Assembly (NCBI GenBank): GCA_038501785.1
Contig: JBAMJR010000083.1
Coordinates: 142,001-206,000 of the forward strand
Length of the DNA stretch: 64,000 nt
Direction of reading: 5' to 3'
Source of the DNA: Myoxocephalus aenaeus
Taxonomy: Eukaryota > Chordata > Actinopteri > Perciformes > Cottidae
Each line of letters opens with the position of its first letter. The first letter of the stretch is position 1. A model generated the notes under the pieces. The model saw only the letters and a list, made by a program, of their open reading frames with translations, made no database searches and was not told the DNA's origin. A program made the translations under genes and the position numbers. Shown here in pieces: positions 1 to 10,369 of the stretch.

Positions 1-528
1 GCACGGCGTAACACCTCAACATCGTTGGTGCAATACTCCCCGAGCTCCTTTTGAAGATCGAATATGTAATTCCTCTTAGTCTCATATCAGATCATGAATG
101 CTGCTTTGTCACTGTCAGACATTGTGTCATAACCATAGTAGGAGGGGTCTGTATGGATGCCTACATATTTGTCATGGTCTCTGGAGTTTAACGTGGCTCA
201 CAGCAGTGTGCGCAAACTGGGTCTTTACAAATGTGAGTCTTTTTGGTAACCTTGTATACTGTTCCACAGAGTTCGCAATACATCCTGCTTTGACAGGGGA
301 TTTTAGAATGAACCGCTTCTGGGAGTTTATGCTGTTCGAGACAGTATTGTGATTTGCATACGCGCTTGCAATCGGGACATTTCTGGGTGTCGCGTGCATG
401 GGTGCGGCAATCTATTGTATAACAAACATTGCATAGCTGTGGGCAATTGTGGTCCATGCTCGTCTCATAGGTTTGATAACAGTAGTTGCATACATATGAT
501 GCGGCGGCTTACCTTAAAGTCAATTACA
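1..528 (-). pseudogene. Polinton/Maverick-type DNA polymerase B fragment
   Basis: This is a minus-strand fragment of a family-B, protein-primed-type DNA polymerase of the Polinton/Maverick (adintovirus-like) kind. Reading leftwards from about 525, the first part is a cysteine-rich block of paired CxxC motifs (positions 525-190) that ends in CxxC-x(2) and a stop at 188-190. From 179 down to 1, in another frame, follows a stretch with the YC-x(2)-DV-x-VL signature of the third exonuclease motif. Between them only a few bases remain where the ExoI and ExoII motifs should lie, so this part of the exonuclease domain is deleted. An in-frame TGA also occurs near position 86, and the fragment runs off the window edge. 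The family assignment rests on motif order seen by eye. The broken state is certain. No neighbouring capsid or integrase gene is visible. Confidence 0.6.
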
Positions 529-1002
529 AGTTTGGAAGAGCACACAAGGTGAGCATGGCTAACGACGTAGCCGCTAACGGAGATACGCTACACCTGCTTT
601 CCTGGAGAACCTACGGAAACGGGGGGGAGGAATCGCCTTCAACTTCTACAGCCCGACGCAACAAGGACCGGGGATGTACAGCAATGGCGGAGCACGTGAG
701 CCGGGCCCGGAGCGGAGCGGCTGGTCCCAACAGTATACACGATGCGGCGGAAGCTAGCCACGGGACCAGGACCAGAGGACCTCAACGGAGGTTTAGTCAC
801 CCAGCAAATCCACTTGACGACGGAGAAGGAGCTTTGCGCCGAGCGGCTGGATTGGAGCAGCACAGCGTGCCTCGGGCGACAACGGCGATCCCAAAGCAGG
901 TTCCATGAGACTTTCTGCAGGAGATTAAGGAGGAAAAGGAGACTGGGACTCTACAAAACAGTATTATACACGTTATCACACTATATTGCAAGTTTAGAGT
1001 GT
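529..1002. other. unassigned stretch
   Basis: I see no supported gene here. A 140-codon plus-strand open frame spans 486-908, but it overlaps the polymerase fragment, is rich in Arg, Ala and Gly, and matches nothing I recognise. Confidence 0.4.
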
Positions 1003-1009
1003 CTTTAAT

Positions 1010-1425
1010 TAGGGTGACCAGATTTGAGTTTGTGAAAAAGAGGACACTTCGTTCCGGGGGGGGGGGGGGGGTGGAGGAGGAGAGAGAGAGAGAGAGAGAG
1101 AGAGGAGGAGGAGGACACTTCGTCGCGGGGGGGAGGGTAGCAGTAGTGTGTAGCATGCCGTGAACTTACATTTACGTTGAGATCGGTCGACCAATGACAG
1201 TTCTCTCTACAGTCAGAGCTTGCGCAAGAAGGTGGAACGTGAGGGAGATACCATTTAATAATAACTATTTTCCCGGACGTACCATTTCCAAAACTTGTAA
1301 GGGGGTAATAACTATTTTCCCCGACGTAGCAAAATCCCGGACATTTTTGGAATCCCTGCCGGATGCTTTTTTTAGGTCTCGAAAAGAGGACATGTCCGGG
1401 GAAAAGAGGACGTCTGGTCACCCTA
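1010..1425. mobile_element. MITE with 13-bp TIRs and 7-bp target duplication
   Basis: The left end TAGGGTGACCAGA (1010-1022) is repeated in perfect inversion at 1413-1425. Both sides are flanked by CTTTAAT (1003-1009 and 1426-1432). The interior has repeated AAAAGAGGAC blocks near both ends, a G-run followed by a GA-rich tract at 1057-1114, and no coding capacity. The terminal sequence resembles hAT-like nonautonomous elements of vertebrates, but the 7-bp duplication leaves the superfamily open. Confidence 0.85.
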
Positions 1426-1432
1426 CTTTAAT

Positions 1433-1905
1433 ATCCTAAATGCTTCAATTTTATTGTGTACCCAAATACTACTACTTGGCCTACCTAGATGGTCACATGG
1501 GAGGGGAGCAGTAGGGGGCACGATTGAGCTATGTTAATACATACATTTAAAAGGCACTGAACTAAGAAGCACAATTTGAAAGATATATTAAAGGAGAACC
1601 TACCATGAAGTATACGCATATATAATGCACTTTCAAGGGCCCAGAAAAGATACACAATTTGAAAGGAAGGAAAAAGACACAGAATATGCACAAATTTGAA
1701 GATTAATTAAAAGTAAGAAGACACGGATATACCAACAAAGCTGTATAGATATAATATGATGTACTGGTGTTCTCAGGGCTGTTCTGCCAATGATTGCAAG
1801 AAGGAGGGGACGCTGGATGGAGACCTGGAGGACTCTGGGCCTGACAGTGTGAGGAGAGTGCATTCAAGGGCTTCTGTGCTATCTTTATAGTACAGGGTCC
1901 CACCC
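1433..1905. other. no recognised feature
   Basis: The stretch is AT-rich and has no convincing coding region. It may include the 5' region of the Penelope-like element that follows. Confidence 0.4.
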
Positions 1906-3532
1906 AAACCTACCCCCTAACCCTATCCTTTCTGAGGAACCAGACTTTGCACAGAAGATCAAAATCCTGAACAGGATCATCAGAGCGGTCGATCGTCTAA
2001 AAAACGTGAGTGATGAGAGACCACCAGTCACAATGAGTAGAACGGTTAAATACCTCAGACTTAATAAAACCAGCGCTTCCCACACCATTCATCCTAGAGC
2101 AAATAGCAGAGAATGCTAAGGACTGGTCTGACAACACAATTATCTTGTTGAGAGACATTATGAGAAGGCTATAAAAAGAGAAATAATGGTCCTATTCTAT
2201 TTAGACAGCACTGAATGGAAAGAGCCCTTTGTAAAAGCTGCAAAATGGGCAAAAAATGCTCTGGGTTCAAGATTGGAACAGAGGACTCTTGACAGAGTGG
2301 AGGTCACAAAGGGTCTGGAGGAAGATGATGGGACCTACACACCCAGGCCCATCACAAGAACAGCAGAGGCCCCGACGGTCCCATGAGCTTCACTGCCCCC
2401 TGTCACCTACCCACCAGTCAGCATAAACAATGACACTCTACCTGTTTCTCCCACAGTCACAGTGAGAATACCCCCCCTGGCATTTTCTCCTGCTCCTCTC
2501 TCACAGGTCATCAGGGAACCAAGGGCAGCAGGAACAACAATACCTGGGGAGGAGCAACACAGGGGACACAGACAATCTCAACAGAGAACCTCCTCTCAAA
2601 AATCACAAAGACAGAAGAGGAAAAAGAGGACCAGGAGCCCACTTCCTCAGCATCATCACTGTATGGGGACATAGTACCGATCTGTTGGAGGAGGAAGTGG
2701 AAAAGGACACAGTAAATCCTACAAGGAGCCAAGCAGGAGAACAACACAAACTCTCTCCTCCGCCCCCCTCCCTCTTCTACCCCGTTCCTCCAGATCTCAC
2801 TCCTGTACGAGGCGACCGAAAGATGTTGCACACGGAGGACTCCTTTGAGGAATCGACACCAGAAGAACTCGACATTTTGCTGGATGAAATACAGTCAATC
2901 ACACGGGGAATAACACATGACATTTTCTCCATCCAAGGTCAAGAGACTGAACACAGCAGTACAGACCAGACTGGACAGAAGAACAATCAACACGGGTAAC
3001 AGAGGGACTGTACCAACCAACAAGACACGCCTCCTCCAACTGCAAACAACAAGATTGGTCGGTGAACATCAACAAGAAATGAGTCATTCTGGGCGACTCC
3101 AACGTAGGAAGATTCCCTTCACATGACTTCGTTGACCTTCAAGTGGCAGCTTTCCCAGGAGCGAACTTCAAGAACGCTGAGGACATCTTGGAAAAGATCA
3201 AGATCAACACGGAGGTAGAAGTCGTCGTTCTCTCCTTCGGCCTAAACAACAGGAAACAAAAGAACAAGGTGACGACCATCAAAACAGATGCAAGCGATGC
3301 TGAGGATGGCGAACCACCGCTTTCCATGCAGTCGGGTCTTCATCCCGGAAATCCAGAGATGCCTCAACAAGAGAGTCTCTTCATCAGCATCCTGAACACA
3401 CAGATCAACAGCCTGGAGGATGATCTTCCAATGATGGCAGCCGAGAGATTCCAGACGGGGCATGACAACATTCACTGGACCCCTAACACAGCAAAGATGA
3501 TATGCAATATGTGGTCTACTCTTTTAAATTAG
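1906..3532 (+). pseudogene. Penelope-element ORF1 with SGNH-like hydrolase domain
   Basis: This is a broken coding region in several frames. The 5' part (1930-2390) encodes a charged, helix-rich segment with tryptophans (DSTEWKEPF, KAAKWAKNALG). The 3' part is best read from about 3077: it begins with a GDSN block (ILGDSNVGRFP) and continues through FPGANF and VVLSFGLNN. It ends with an HDNIHWT block just before the stop at about 3532. The GDS block together with the D-x(2)-H block is the expected Ser/Asp-His layout of an SGNH/GDSL-type hydrolase. I recall such a domain upstream of RT genes in fish retroelements. Its role in the element is unknown to me. Frame changes at about 2400-2900 and 3060-3140 show it is inactive. 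Confidence 0.6.
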
Positions 3533-3578
3533 TTAACCCCGAAAACCTACCTGTAGAGGGTAGGTTTTCGGGGTTAAC
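3532..3578. repeat. perfect 20-bp inverted repeat, 7-nt loop
   Basis: The left arm 3532-3551 (core TTAACCCCGAAAACC) and the right arm 3559-3578 are exact reverse complements, separated by TGTAGAG. The hairpin lies between the ORF1 stop and the RT of the Penelope-like element. Confidence 0.9.
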
Positions 3579-4256
3579 CGTTAAGACGGTCATTAATCTT
3601 TCAAAAAGGTTCAAGTGCACTGAGGCACAACTCTCACTTTTAAGCAAGGGGTTAAATTGAATTCCTACTCAGGAAACTAATAAAGACAGTCAATCAAAGT
3701 CGACATGACCTTCAAGAGTACCATAGACGGTTGGAACTATCGGAGTATTTTAAGGACTCACCGCCAACCAAAATATTACCATTCACAGCTAAATCCACCT
3801 CGTTTCCTTCAGAATCTACAATTTCCCAGGGAGTTAAAAACCTAATTAAAAAGGATCTTAAAGCATTTAAAACCCAATTTGGACCACACAAAGCACCTAC
3901 GAATTTGACCTTAGCAGAAACACAAGCACTTTTGGAAATCAGACAAAATAAAGACATAATCATTAAGCCAGCAGATAAAGGAATTACTATTGTCATTATG
4001 GACAGAGCCCAATATCTGTGGGAGGGGTACAGACAATTTAACGAACCCAGGTATTACACCAAACTCCAAAAACCTATATTTTGGGACACTGTACCTATGG
4101 CTCACAAAATTCTACAAACCTTACAGGACAAAAAGTTCATTACTGCTAAACAAAAAAGATACTTGATGAGCAATCCACAACCTAAAGCTAGGATATTTTA
4201 TATGCTACCTAAAATGTATATGCTACCTAAAATCCATAAAGACCCCACTAAATGTT

Positions 4257-4790
4257 CCTGTAGGTTCATGCTGTACAACATCAGGAGAATACGTCCCCCT
4301 CTCACCCAGAAGGCGGCACAGGTTCTCGTACAGGCTCTGATCATCTCGCGCCTTGACTACTGTAACTCCCTCCTGGCAGGTCTACCTGCTAGTGCCATCC
4401 GGCCTCTGCAGCTCATCCAGAATGCAGCAGCTCAACTGGTCTTCAACCTCCCGAAATTCACCCACACTACCCCGCTCCTCCACGACCTTCACTGGTTACC
4501 GGTGGTCGCCCGTATCCGCTTCAAAACATTGGTACTTGCGTACCGTGCTACGACCAGATCGGGTCCAGTCTACATACAGGACATGGTGAAACCGTACACC
4601 CCAGCTCGTTCGCTCGGCTTCTGCCAATCGGCTTGTAGCTCCGTCACTGCGAGCTAAACACTCAACAAAGTCACGACTGTTTGGTGTCCTGGCTCCTCAA
4701 TGGTGGAACGAGCTCCCCGTTGACATCAGGACAGCAGAAAGTCTCTACATTTTCCGTCGCAAACTAAAAACAGGCCGTTAAAATAGCATT
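4257..4790 (+). mobile_element. L2-type LINE fragment (RT C-terminus)
   Basis: The fragment encodes the end of an L2-clade LINE protein: FMLYNIRRIRPPLTQ, then SRLDYCNSLLAGLP, then LQLIQNAAAQLVFNLPK and LHWLPVVARIRFKTL. The 3' part continues in another frame with LAPQWWNELPVDIRTAESL, so there is a frameshift near 4610. It is 5' truncated and embedded in the Penelope RT, whose own reading resumes at about 4793. Confidence 0.85.
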
Positions 4791-5061
4791 TCAAAACAGG
4801 AACAAACACAGACCAGAAAAGGAATTATTGCAATTACTTGATCAATTTGAACCGCAATGACTGTTCAACCAGAAATTCTTCCTTCAGATCGAAGGGACGG
4901 CGATGGGGAAGAAATTTGCACCAGCATACGCCAACATTTTCATGGTACAATTAAAACCTCTGCATTATTTTAGATATCTAGACGACATATGGGGAGTGTG
5001 GACCCACTCAGAGGAAGAATTTCAAGTTTAATACACAGAGATTCCATTAAAATTAAGAAAG

Positions 5062-5283
5062 AAATTATCCTTTATTAATCCCCTTGGGGAAATTCTTCTC
5101 TGCATTTGACCCATCCTTGGTTGGGGAGCGGTGGGCTGCCCTGTGGGGCGCCCGGGGAGCAGCTGGGGGTTGAGTGTCTTGCTCAGAAGACACGCGACAT
5201 GTGAGCTATGGGGGGACTGGGGGATTGAGCCGGCTACCTTGTGGTTACTGGACGACCACTCATCACCCTGAGCTACTCGCAGC
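5062..5283 (-). mobile_element. tRNA-derived SINE, reversed
   Basis: Read on the minus strand, it starts with a tRNA-like head with A-box and B-box-like parts (GTAGCTCAGGGTGATGAGTG, then GGTAGCCGGCTCAATCCC) and ends with the tail GGGGATTAATAAAGGATAA. The same family occurs at 28143-28385 and in part at 48862-48985. It is inserted in the Penelope RT. Confidence 0.85.
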
Positions 5284-5892
5284 AGAACTTCAGTGGATTT
5301 CTTAAACACAACCACCTTTTAAAGGGGATGACTTCACCACCACAGAGATATTGGACATCAAGGTGTTCTTTAAACCCACAGACACACATGCATTGCTCCA
5401 CGGGAGTAGTTTCCACCCACAGCACACCTTTGCAGGCCTTCTAAAGGCACAAATACTTTGCTTTCACAGGATTTGCACCAGACCACATGACGTCACAGAA
5501 GCTATCCGAACCCTCTTTAAAGCATTGTATCAGAGGTTACACGAGAACTGTGCAGAAAAGCATGTAAAACCTTTAAGGATAAGAAACCAATTTTTGTTAC
5601 ATCACACTTACCACTTATCACCACATATTCACCATCCACACAAGGGTTTATTAAATCTTGCCAGATCCATTTCAAAGAGATGAACGAAGAATTTACAATC
5701 ATGCCAGCCTATCGAAGAAATAAAAATGTACAAGAATACCTGGTCAAAGCAAAGGTCACATCCAAGGTCACCACTAAGTCGACGACCAGAGGGCAATACT
5801 TTGAATTCAAAGCTTGGTTAAAAAACCCACACGGGACATTTTCAAAAACGACTCGAAGGGAAGCTTGTCCACCAAAAATTGTATTTATTTGA

Positions 5893-6057
5893 CGTCATGT
5901 TTAGTTTAGTTGTATTTGTTCGAGAGGGACAATGTACATTGAACACTTTAAATTGAAATGTAAATGCACCCAATTACAGCCGCAAGGCTGATTTCCATTG
6001 TTTGTCCCCCTGCCAGAATGTACAGGCTGAGTGTCTTGGCGTGGTTCAATGTCCTGA
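5893..6057. other. no recognised feature
   Basis: This is a short spacer between the Penelope-like element and the 3' end of the next LINE. Confidence 0.4.
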
Positions 6058-7400
6058 AGAATCAGAATCAGCTTTAATGGCCATGTAAATTTGCACATAC
6101 ATGGAATTTGACTCCGGTTTCACTTGCTCTTCGTACTTTTTTCACACACAATATACAAGATAAATATAAAAAGGACATTAAAGACAGTAGTAAAACAACA
6201 AAAAAGTGCAGATAGTCCTTCCAGAGGGGAGGAGTTGGAACAGCTTGTGTCCAGGGTGTGCGGGGTCTGTGGTGATCTTTACAGCCCGCTTCCTGACTCT
6301 GGCGGTGTGCAAGTCCAGGATGGAGGGCAGGCTGGAACCAATGGTTCTCTCTGCAGACCTGACGATCCGTTGGAGTCTGACTCTGTCCTGTTTGGTGGCC
6401 GATCCAAACCACACAGTGATGGAAGAGCAGAGGACAGACTGGATGATGGCGGAGTAAAACAGGATCAGCAGCTCCTGAGGCAGGTTGAACTTCCTGAGCT
6501 GTCGCAGGAAGTACAGCCTCTGCTGGGCCTTTTTCCGGATGGTGTTGATGTTGGCAGTCCACTTCAGGTCCCGGGAGATTGTGGATCCCAGAAACTTGAA
6601 GGTCTCCACCGCAGAAACAGGGCTGTTGTGTATTGTGAGGGGGGGTAGTGTTGGGGGGCTCCTCCTGAAGTCTACTGTCATCTCCACAGTTTTGGCCTTG
6701 TTCAGCTCCAGGTGGTTCTGACCACACCAGAGGACCAGGTGTTCAACCTCCCGTCTGTACGCAGACTCGCCCCCGTGATGTTGTGTCGTCTGCGAACTTC
6801 AGGAGTTAACACCCCTGAGGTGCAGTCGTTGGTGTAGAGGGAGAAGAGCAGTGGAGAGAGCACACATCCCTGGGGGGCGCCAGTTCTTAAAGTCCGGGTG
6901 CTGGATATGATTTTTCCCAGCCTCACCTGCTGCGTCCTGTCTGTCAGGAAGTTTGTGATCCACCGGCAGGTGGGGGCTGGCACGGTGAGCTGGGAGAGTT
7001 TGGGTTGAAGAACCTCCGGGATGATCGTGTTGAATGCAGAGCTGAAGTCCACAAACAGAACCCTTGCATATCTCCCTGGGGAGTCGAGGTGTTGCAGAAT
7101 ATGGTGCAGTCCCATATTTACTGCATCATCCACCGACCTGTTTGCACGGTAGGCAAACTGCAGGGGGTCCAGCAGGGGCCCTGTGAGGTCCTTCAGATGG
7201 GTCAACAACAGCCTCTCAAAGGACTTCATGACCACAGACGTCAGGGCGACGGGTCTGTAGTCATTTAATCCTGTGATGGAGGATTTCTTGGGGACCGGGA
7301 TGATCAAGGAGCGCTTGAAGCAGGAAGGGACTTCACATAGCTCCAGTGATCGGTTGAAGATCTCCGTGAAGATGGGGTCTTGATTCTTGTCCTGAGTTTC
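6058..7400 (-). pseudogene. CR1/Rex1-like LINE reverse transcriptase, 5' truncated
   Basis: The minus strand encodes the RT domain from LNDYRPVALTSVVMKSFERL through RVLFVDFSSAFNTI and TGAPQGCVLSPLLFSLYTND (ORF 7307-6702). The FADD catalytic box is present at about 6798-6784 but in a shifted frame. The C-terminal part runs from TVDFRRSPPTLP to the end at about 6178. The 3' tail near 6060 has a GAATCAGAATCAG-type repeat shared by teleost CR1-group LINEs. The endonuclease domain is absent. The frame breaks around 6700-6800 show the copy is dead. Confidence 0.85.
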
Positions 7401-7517
7401 TTCAGAGCTGGATTCCTGGGTTGGTCTGCGTTGCCAGCTCCCACAGGGGAGTTGTGTAGGCCGACTTGCAGTGGATCCGGGCTGAGGACGAGCTGCCGCT
7501 AACAGACCCGGCGCTGG
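7401..7517 (+). other. flank of the hAT insertion
   Basis: This GC-richer stretch may be the left part of the L1 ORF1 sequence that continues after the hAT element at 13311. I could not confirm this by reading frame. Confidence 0.3.
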
Positions 7518-8019
7518 CAGTGGTGTAGTCCAGGGAATACGCAGGTATACGGCGTATACCCACTTATTTTTCAGTCAGCATTGCATATACCCACTTCTCA
7601 ATCACCGCTGGTGCGCATGATTTAGTAGTACATGGGTCACTCACAGGCGGACCCCGGTCCGGACCCAGTCGCCGTTGTCTGTGGACCCTGGACCGAAATC
7701 CAATTATTATTTCCGAATTATTAGCTGTTGATGGATCGCTTCTATTTCACCGGCGCAGGTTTTCCTGCCTTTGCGGCTCTCGTTCAGAGGTCCAGGAAAC
7801 ACACGCCTTGTAAATCCTCTCACACACTCGACCAATCACATTTGTGTATTCCGTTAAGCCCCGCCCTCGACTCTTGTGCCATATTCACACACACTGAGCG
7901 ACAGAGATCAGATAGTTGAAAAAAGTACGTGAATCAGAGAAGTTATTTCACTTGGCGCTCCAAAAAGAGAAATGTGGACTGCTTAACCAGAGCCTTTAAC
8001 CAAGAAAGGAGAGACTGTT

Positions 8020-8190
8020 ATGTTTATTATTCCCACAATCAGTTCAAGAGCAGTACGACTCGTGTTCAGCGATATTAAAATCAGCGATGTGAAGCGCCAC
8101 TACGAGACAAAGCACACGGACCGACTCGCATCCGAAATTAAGGCACAGAAAAATAAGCCCAATATGATCAGAACCCTAACACATGAATGA
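8020..8190 (+). pseudogene. BED-type zinc-finger fragment of a hAT transposase
   Basis: A 56-codon open frame contains KRHYETKHTDRLASEIKAQK, which matches the C-terminal half of the BED finger (H-x(3)-H) in GTF2IRD2/ZBED5-like hAT-derived proteins. The CxxC half is lost (AVRLVFSD where AVCLVC is expected). The length and missing cysteines indicate a relic. It lies 0.5 kb inside the left hAT terminus and about 0.8 kb upstream of the KIAA1586-like start codon, so it may come from an older insertion. Confidence 0.55.
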
Positions 8191-8812
8191 ATATGATCAC
8201 GGAACCCTAATACATGAACTAGCTGACCAACAATAATATTAACAGAGGAGAAATGAGCTGAAACAAGTGGTTTAATAACCAAGTAAAGTCCCTGCACACA
8301 CATTTCTCTTTTTAGATGACAAGAATATAATATCTTGGCTCTTTTGATTGACATCATTTGATGCCAGAATAAACTGAATTTGAAGCTGCATGACAATTCA
8401 CTTAAATTAATATTTATTGAATTAATTTATATAGTCACATTTTTCAAAAGCTTTGTTTTAAATCCTTTATTTTACCTCAAATAAGAGAAGATAATGTATG
8501 TATTATTAGAGAATGTATTATTTATAATTATTCCAGTTAAATGGGAAATCTGTAATAATAAATATTGTTTAGATGTTAATTAATTTAACTTTATTTAATT
8601 TGACAGTCATTTGTTGACACTATTCAGACGTTAAAACTGTTGGCTACTTCAATACATATAGCACAAAATCATATAGCATAGATGTGACATTGTGATGTTC
8701 CGGACCTTTGCTTGAGGAAATTCTCTCGAACTGGACCTCGCTGAATTTAAGTTGAATACCCCTGTAGTAGTGGCTCAATGTTATTTCATAGGATGGTGAA
8801 GGCATGAGTCAT

Positions 8813-8934
8813 GACCCGCCCTACTCTGCCTCTAATTGGCTAGTACTCGATGCCTCCGCTGGTTAGATTGGTTAGGTTTTTAGCGCGAGTGGAGAGAACT
8901 GATGAGCCAATCAGAGGCAGAGTAAGGGCGGGTC
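8813..8934. promoter_or_regulatory. imperfect inverted repeat with CCAAT and GC-box motifs
   Basis: The left arm 8813-8841 (GACCCGCCC, then CTCTGCCTCT, then ATTGGCT) recurs in inversion at 8905-8934 with one extra base and one mismatch. Each arm carries an ATTGG (CCAAT) box and a GCCC-rich box. It lies about 90 bp upstream of the hAT transposase start at 9023. The arrangement would suit a symmetric promoter, but that is inference. Confidence 0.5.
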
Positions 8935-9869
8935 TTAATAAGCAAGAATGTTTTGCCTATAGACAAATTTGTTAATTTACTTTGAATTATTAGCCTTTAC
9001 AAAAACGTAATGAACAGGTAAGATGAAGCGAGGCATTCAAACAACAATTTCTTTTTACAATTGCAAACGTCCTTGCGAAACTACATCAGCCAGCAGCTCA
9101 GCTACTGATAGTGAGGCTACACCGGAGCTGTTAGCTCCGTTAACATCAGCCCAGCGCCCGCGCTCACTCCGTCCCCCTCCCTCGTTGAAGAGGATGCCGA
9201 CAGGGAAGGAGATGAAGACGTCAACAACGGTGGGTCTCACTTCTTTCTACATTATAAGATTTTGTTTTCGGTTTATAGTTTTTAAAATGTAGAATTTTTA
9301 AATTTAGTATTTTCTAATTCTAGTGGTGCTAGTTAGCTATGATAGCAAACAGTCATGGCAATAAACGTCACGTGGAATCCATGAATTTGGGTGAATTATA
9401 AAAACGGGTACTTTTATTTTATAAAAGTTTACAAGTGCTTCTTCCTCACGAAAGGAAATGTTGTTCTGTTGTTTACTTAGCACCTGGTTGAAGAGGGCAC
9501 AAGGTTTGTCGGTTTTGGTCTAATTTGTGTGCAACATTGAGTCACGTTATAACGCCTTTTCTTAGAGTTTTCACACTTTGTATTGACACAGCCACTGATA
9601 AAGCTACAGCTACATCATGTGTAATTGACTATTTGGGGGCTAAAATAAAAAAATCTAATGATACGGATTATTAGGATGACAACTTTACACTTTTGAATAG
9701 GTTGTGGTCATTGTTATCCTTTATAGCCTATAATTAAATTACTTTTGTTCTTCCTTTAGACATCAATAATGACTGGCCTGCACCGTCAAACAAAAAGAGG
9801 ATTTTAAATCCAAGAACCCCTGGTTGGGATCAAAAAACTGGGTAAGTTTAGGTATATTGAATGAATGAA

Positions 9870-10075
9870 TTAATATATACTTTATTAATCCCCGAGGGGA
9901 AATTTGGTGTCGGGGTAGCAGCAACTTACAACAAAAATAAATATATAAAAACAGCAGGATAAAAGATATATACAATAATAAAAATAAAAGTAATAAAAAT
10001 AATAAAATAAAATAGCTGGGATGAGAGATGTGTTTTCTTTTGTGCAAAATATAAATATATATGTATATATATATG

Positions 10076-10108
<33 letters not shown>

Positions 10109-10195
10109 GTGTATATATGTGTATATATATGTGTATATATATGTGTATATATGTATATATATATGTATGTATATATATATATATATGTGTGTATA

Positions 10196-10262
<67 letters not shown>

Positions 10263-10307
10263 GTGTGTATATATATGTATATATATATATATATGTGTAT
10301 ATATATG

Positions 10308-10369
<62 letters not shown>

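Larger units (their letters stand above)
1906..5892 (+). mobile_element. Penelope-like retroelement, interrupted
   Basis: The unit runs from an ORF1-type region (1906-3532), through a perfect hairpin (3532-3578), to a Penelope-type reverse transcriptase (about 3680-5892). An L2 LINE fragment (4257-4790) and a reversed tRNA-type SINE (about 5062-5283) are inserted in the RT. When these are skipped, the RT motifs follow one another in the expected Penelope order. The C-terminal GIY-YIG endonuclease found in many members is not visible. The element is decayed by frameshifts and stops. Confidence 0.85.
3680..5892 (+). pseudogene. Penelope-type reverse transcriptase
   Basis: The region is read in three pieces around two insertions. 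Piece 1 (about 3680-4256) has the N-terminal block NKDIIIKPADKG and the LPKIHKD motif. Piece 2 (about 4793-5037) has FLQIEGTAMGKKFAPAYANI followed by YFRYLDDIWGVW, the catalytic Asp pair of the RT. Piece 3 (5281-5892) has FKPTDTHALLH, RFHRIC-like and AYRRNKN blocks typical of the Penelope RT thumb. A short direct duplication of YMLPK occurs near 4200-4230. The endonuclease domain is missing after 5890. It is nonfunctional because of the insertions plus a frameshift near 5320. Assignment to the Penelope class is firm from motif order; the exact lineage (Neptune/Poseidon type) is a guess. Confidence 0.85.

Noticed and set aside
1005..1421. Pro/Ser-rich minus-strand frames
   Set aside because: They are by-products of the G-run and GA-rich tract inside the MITE.
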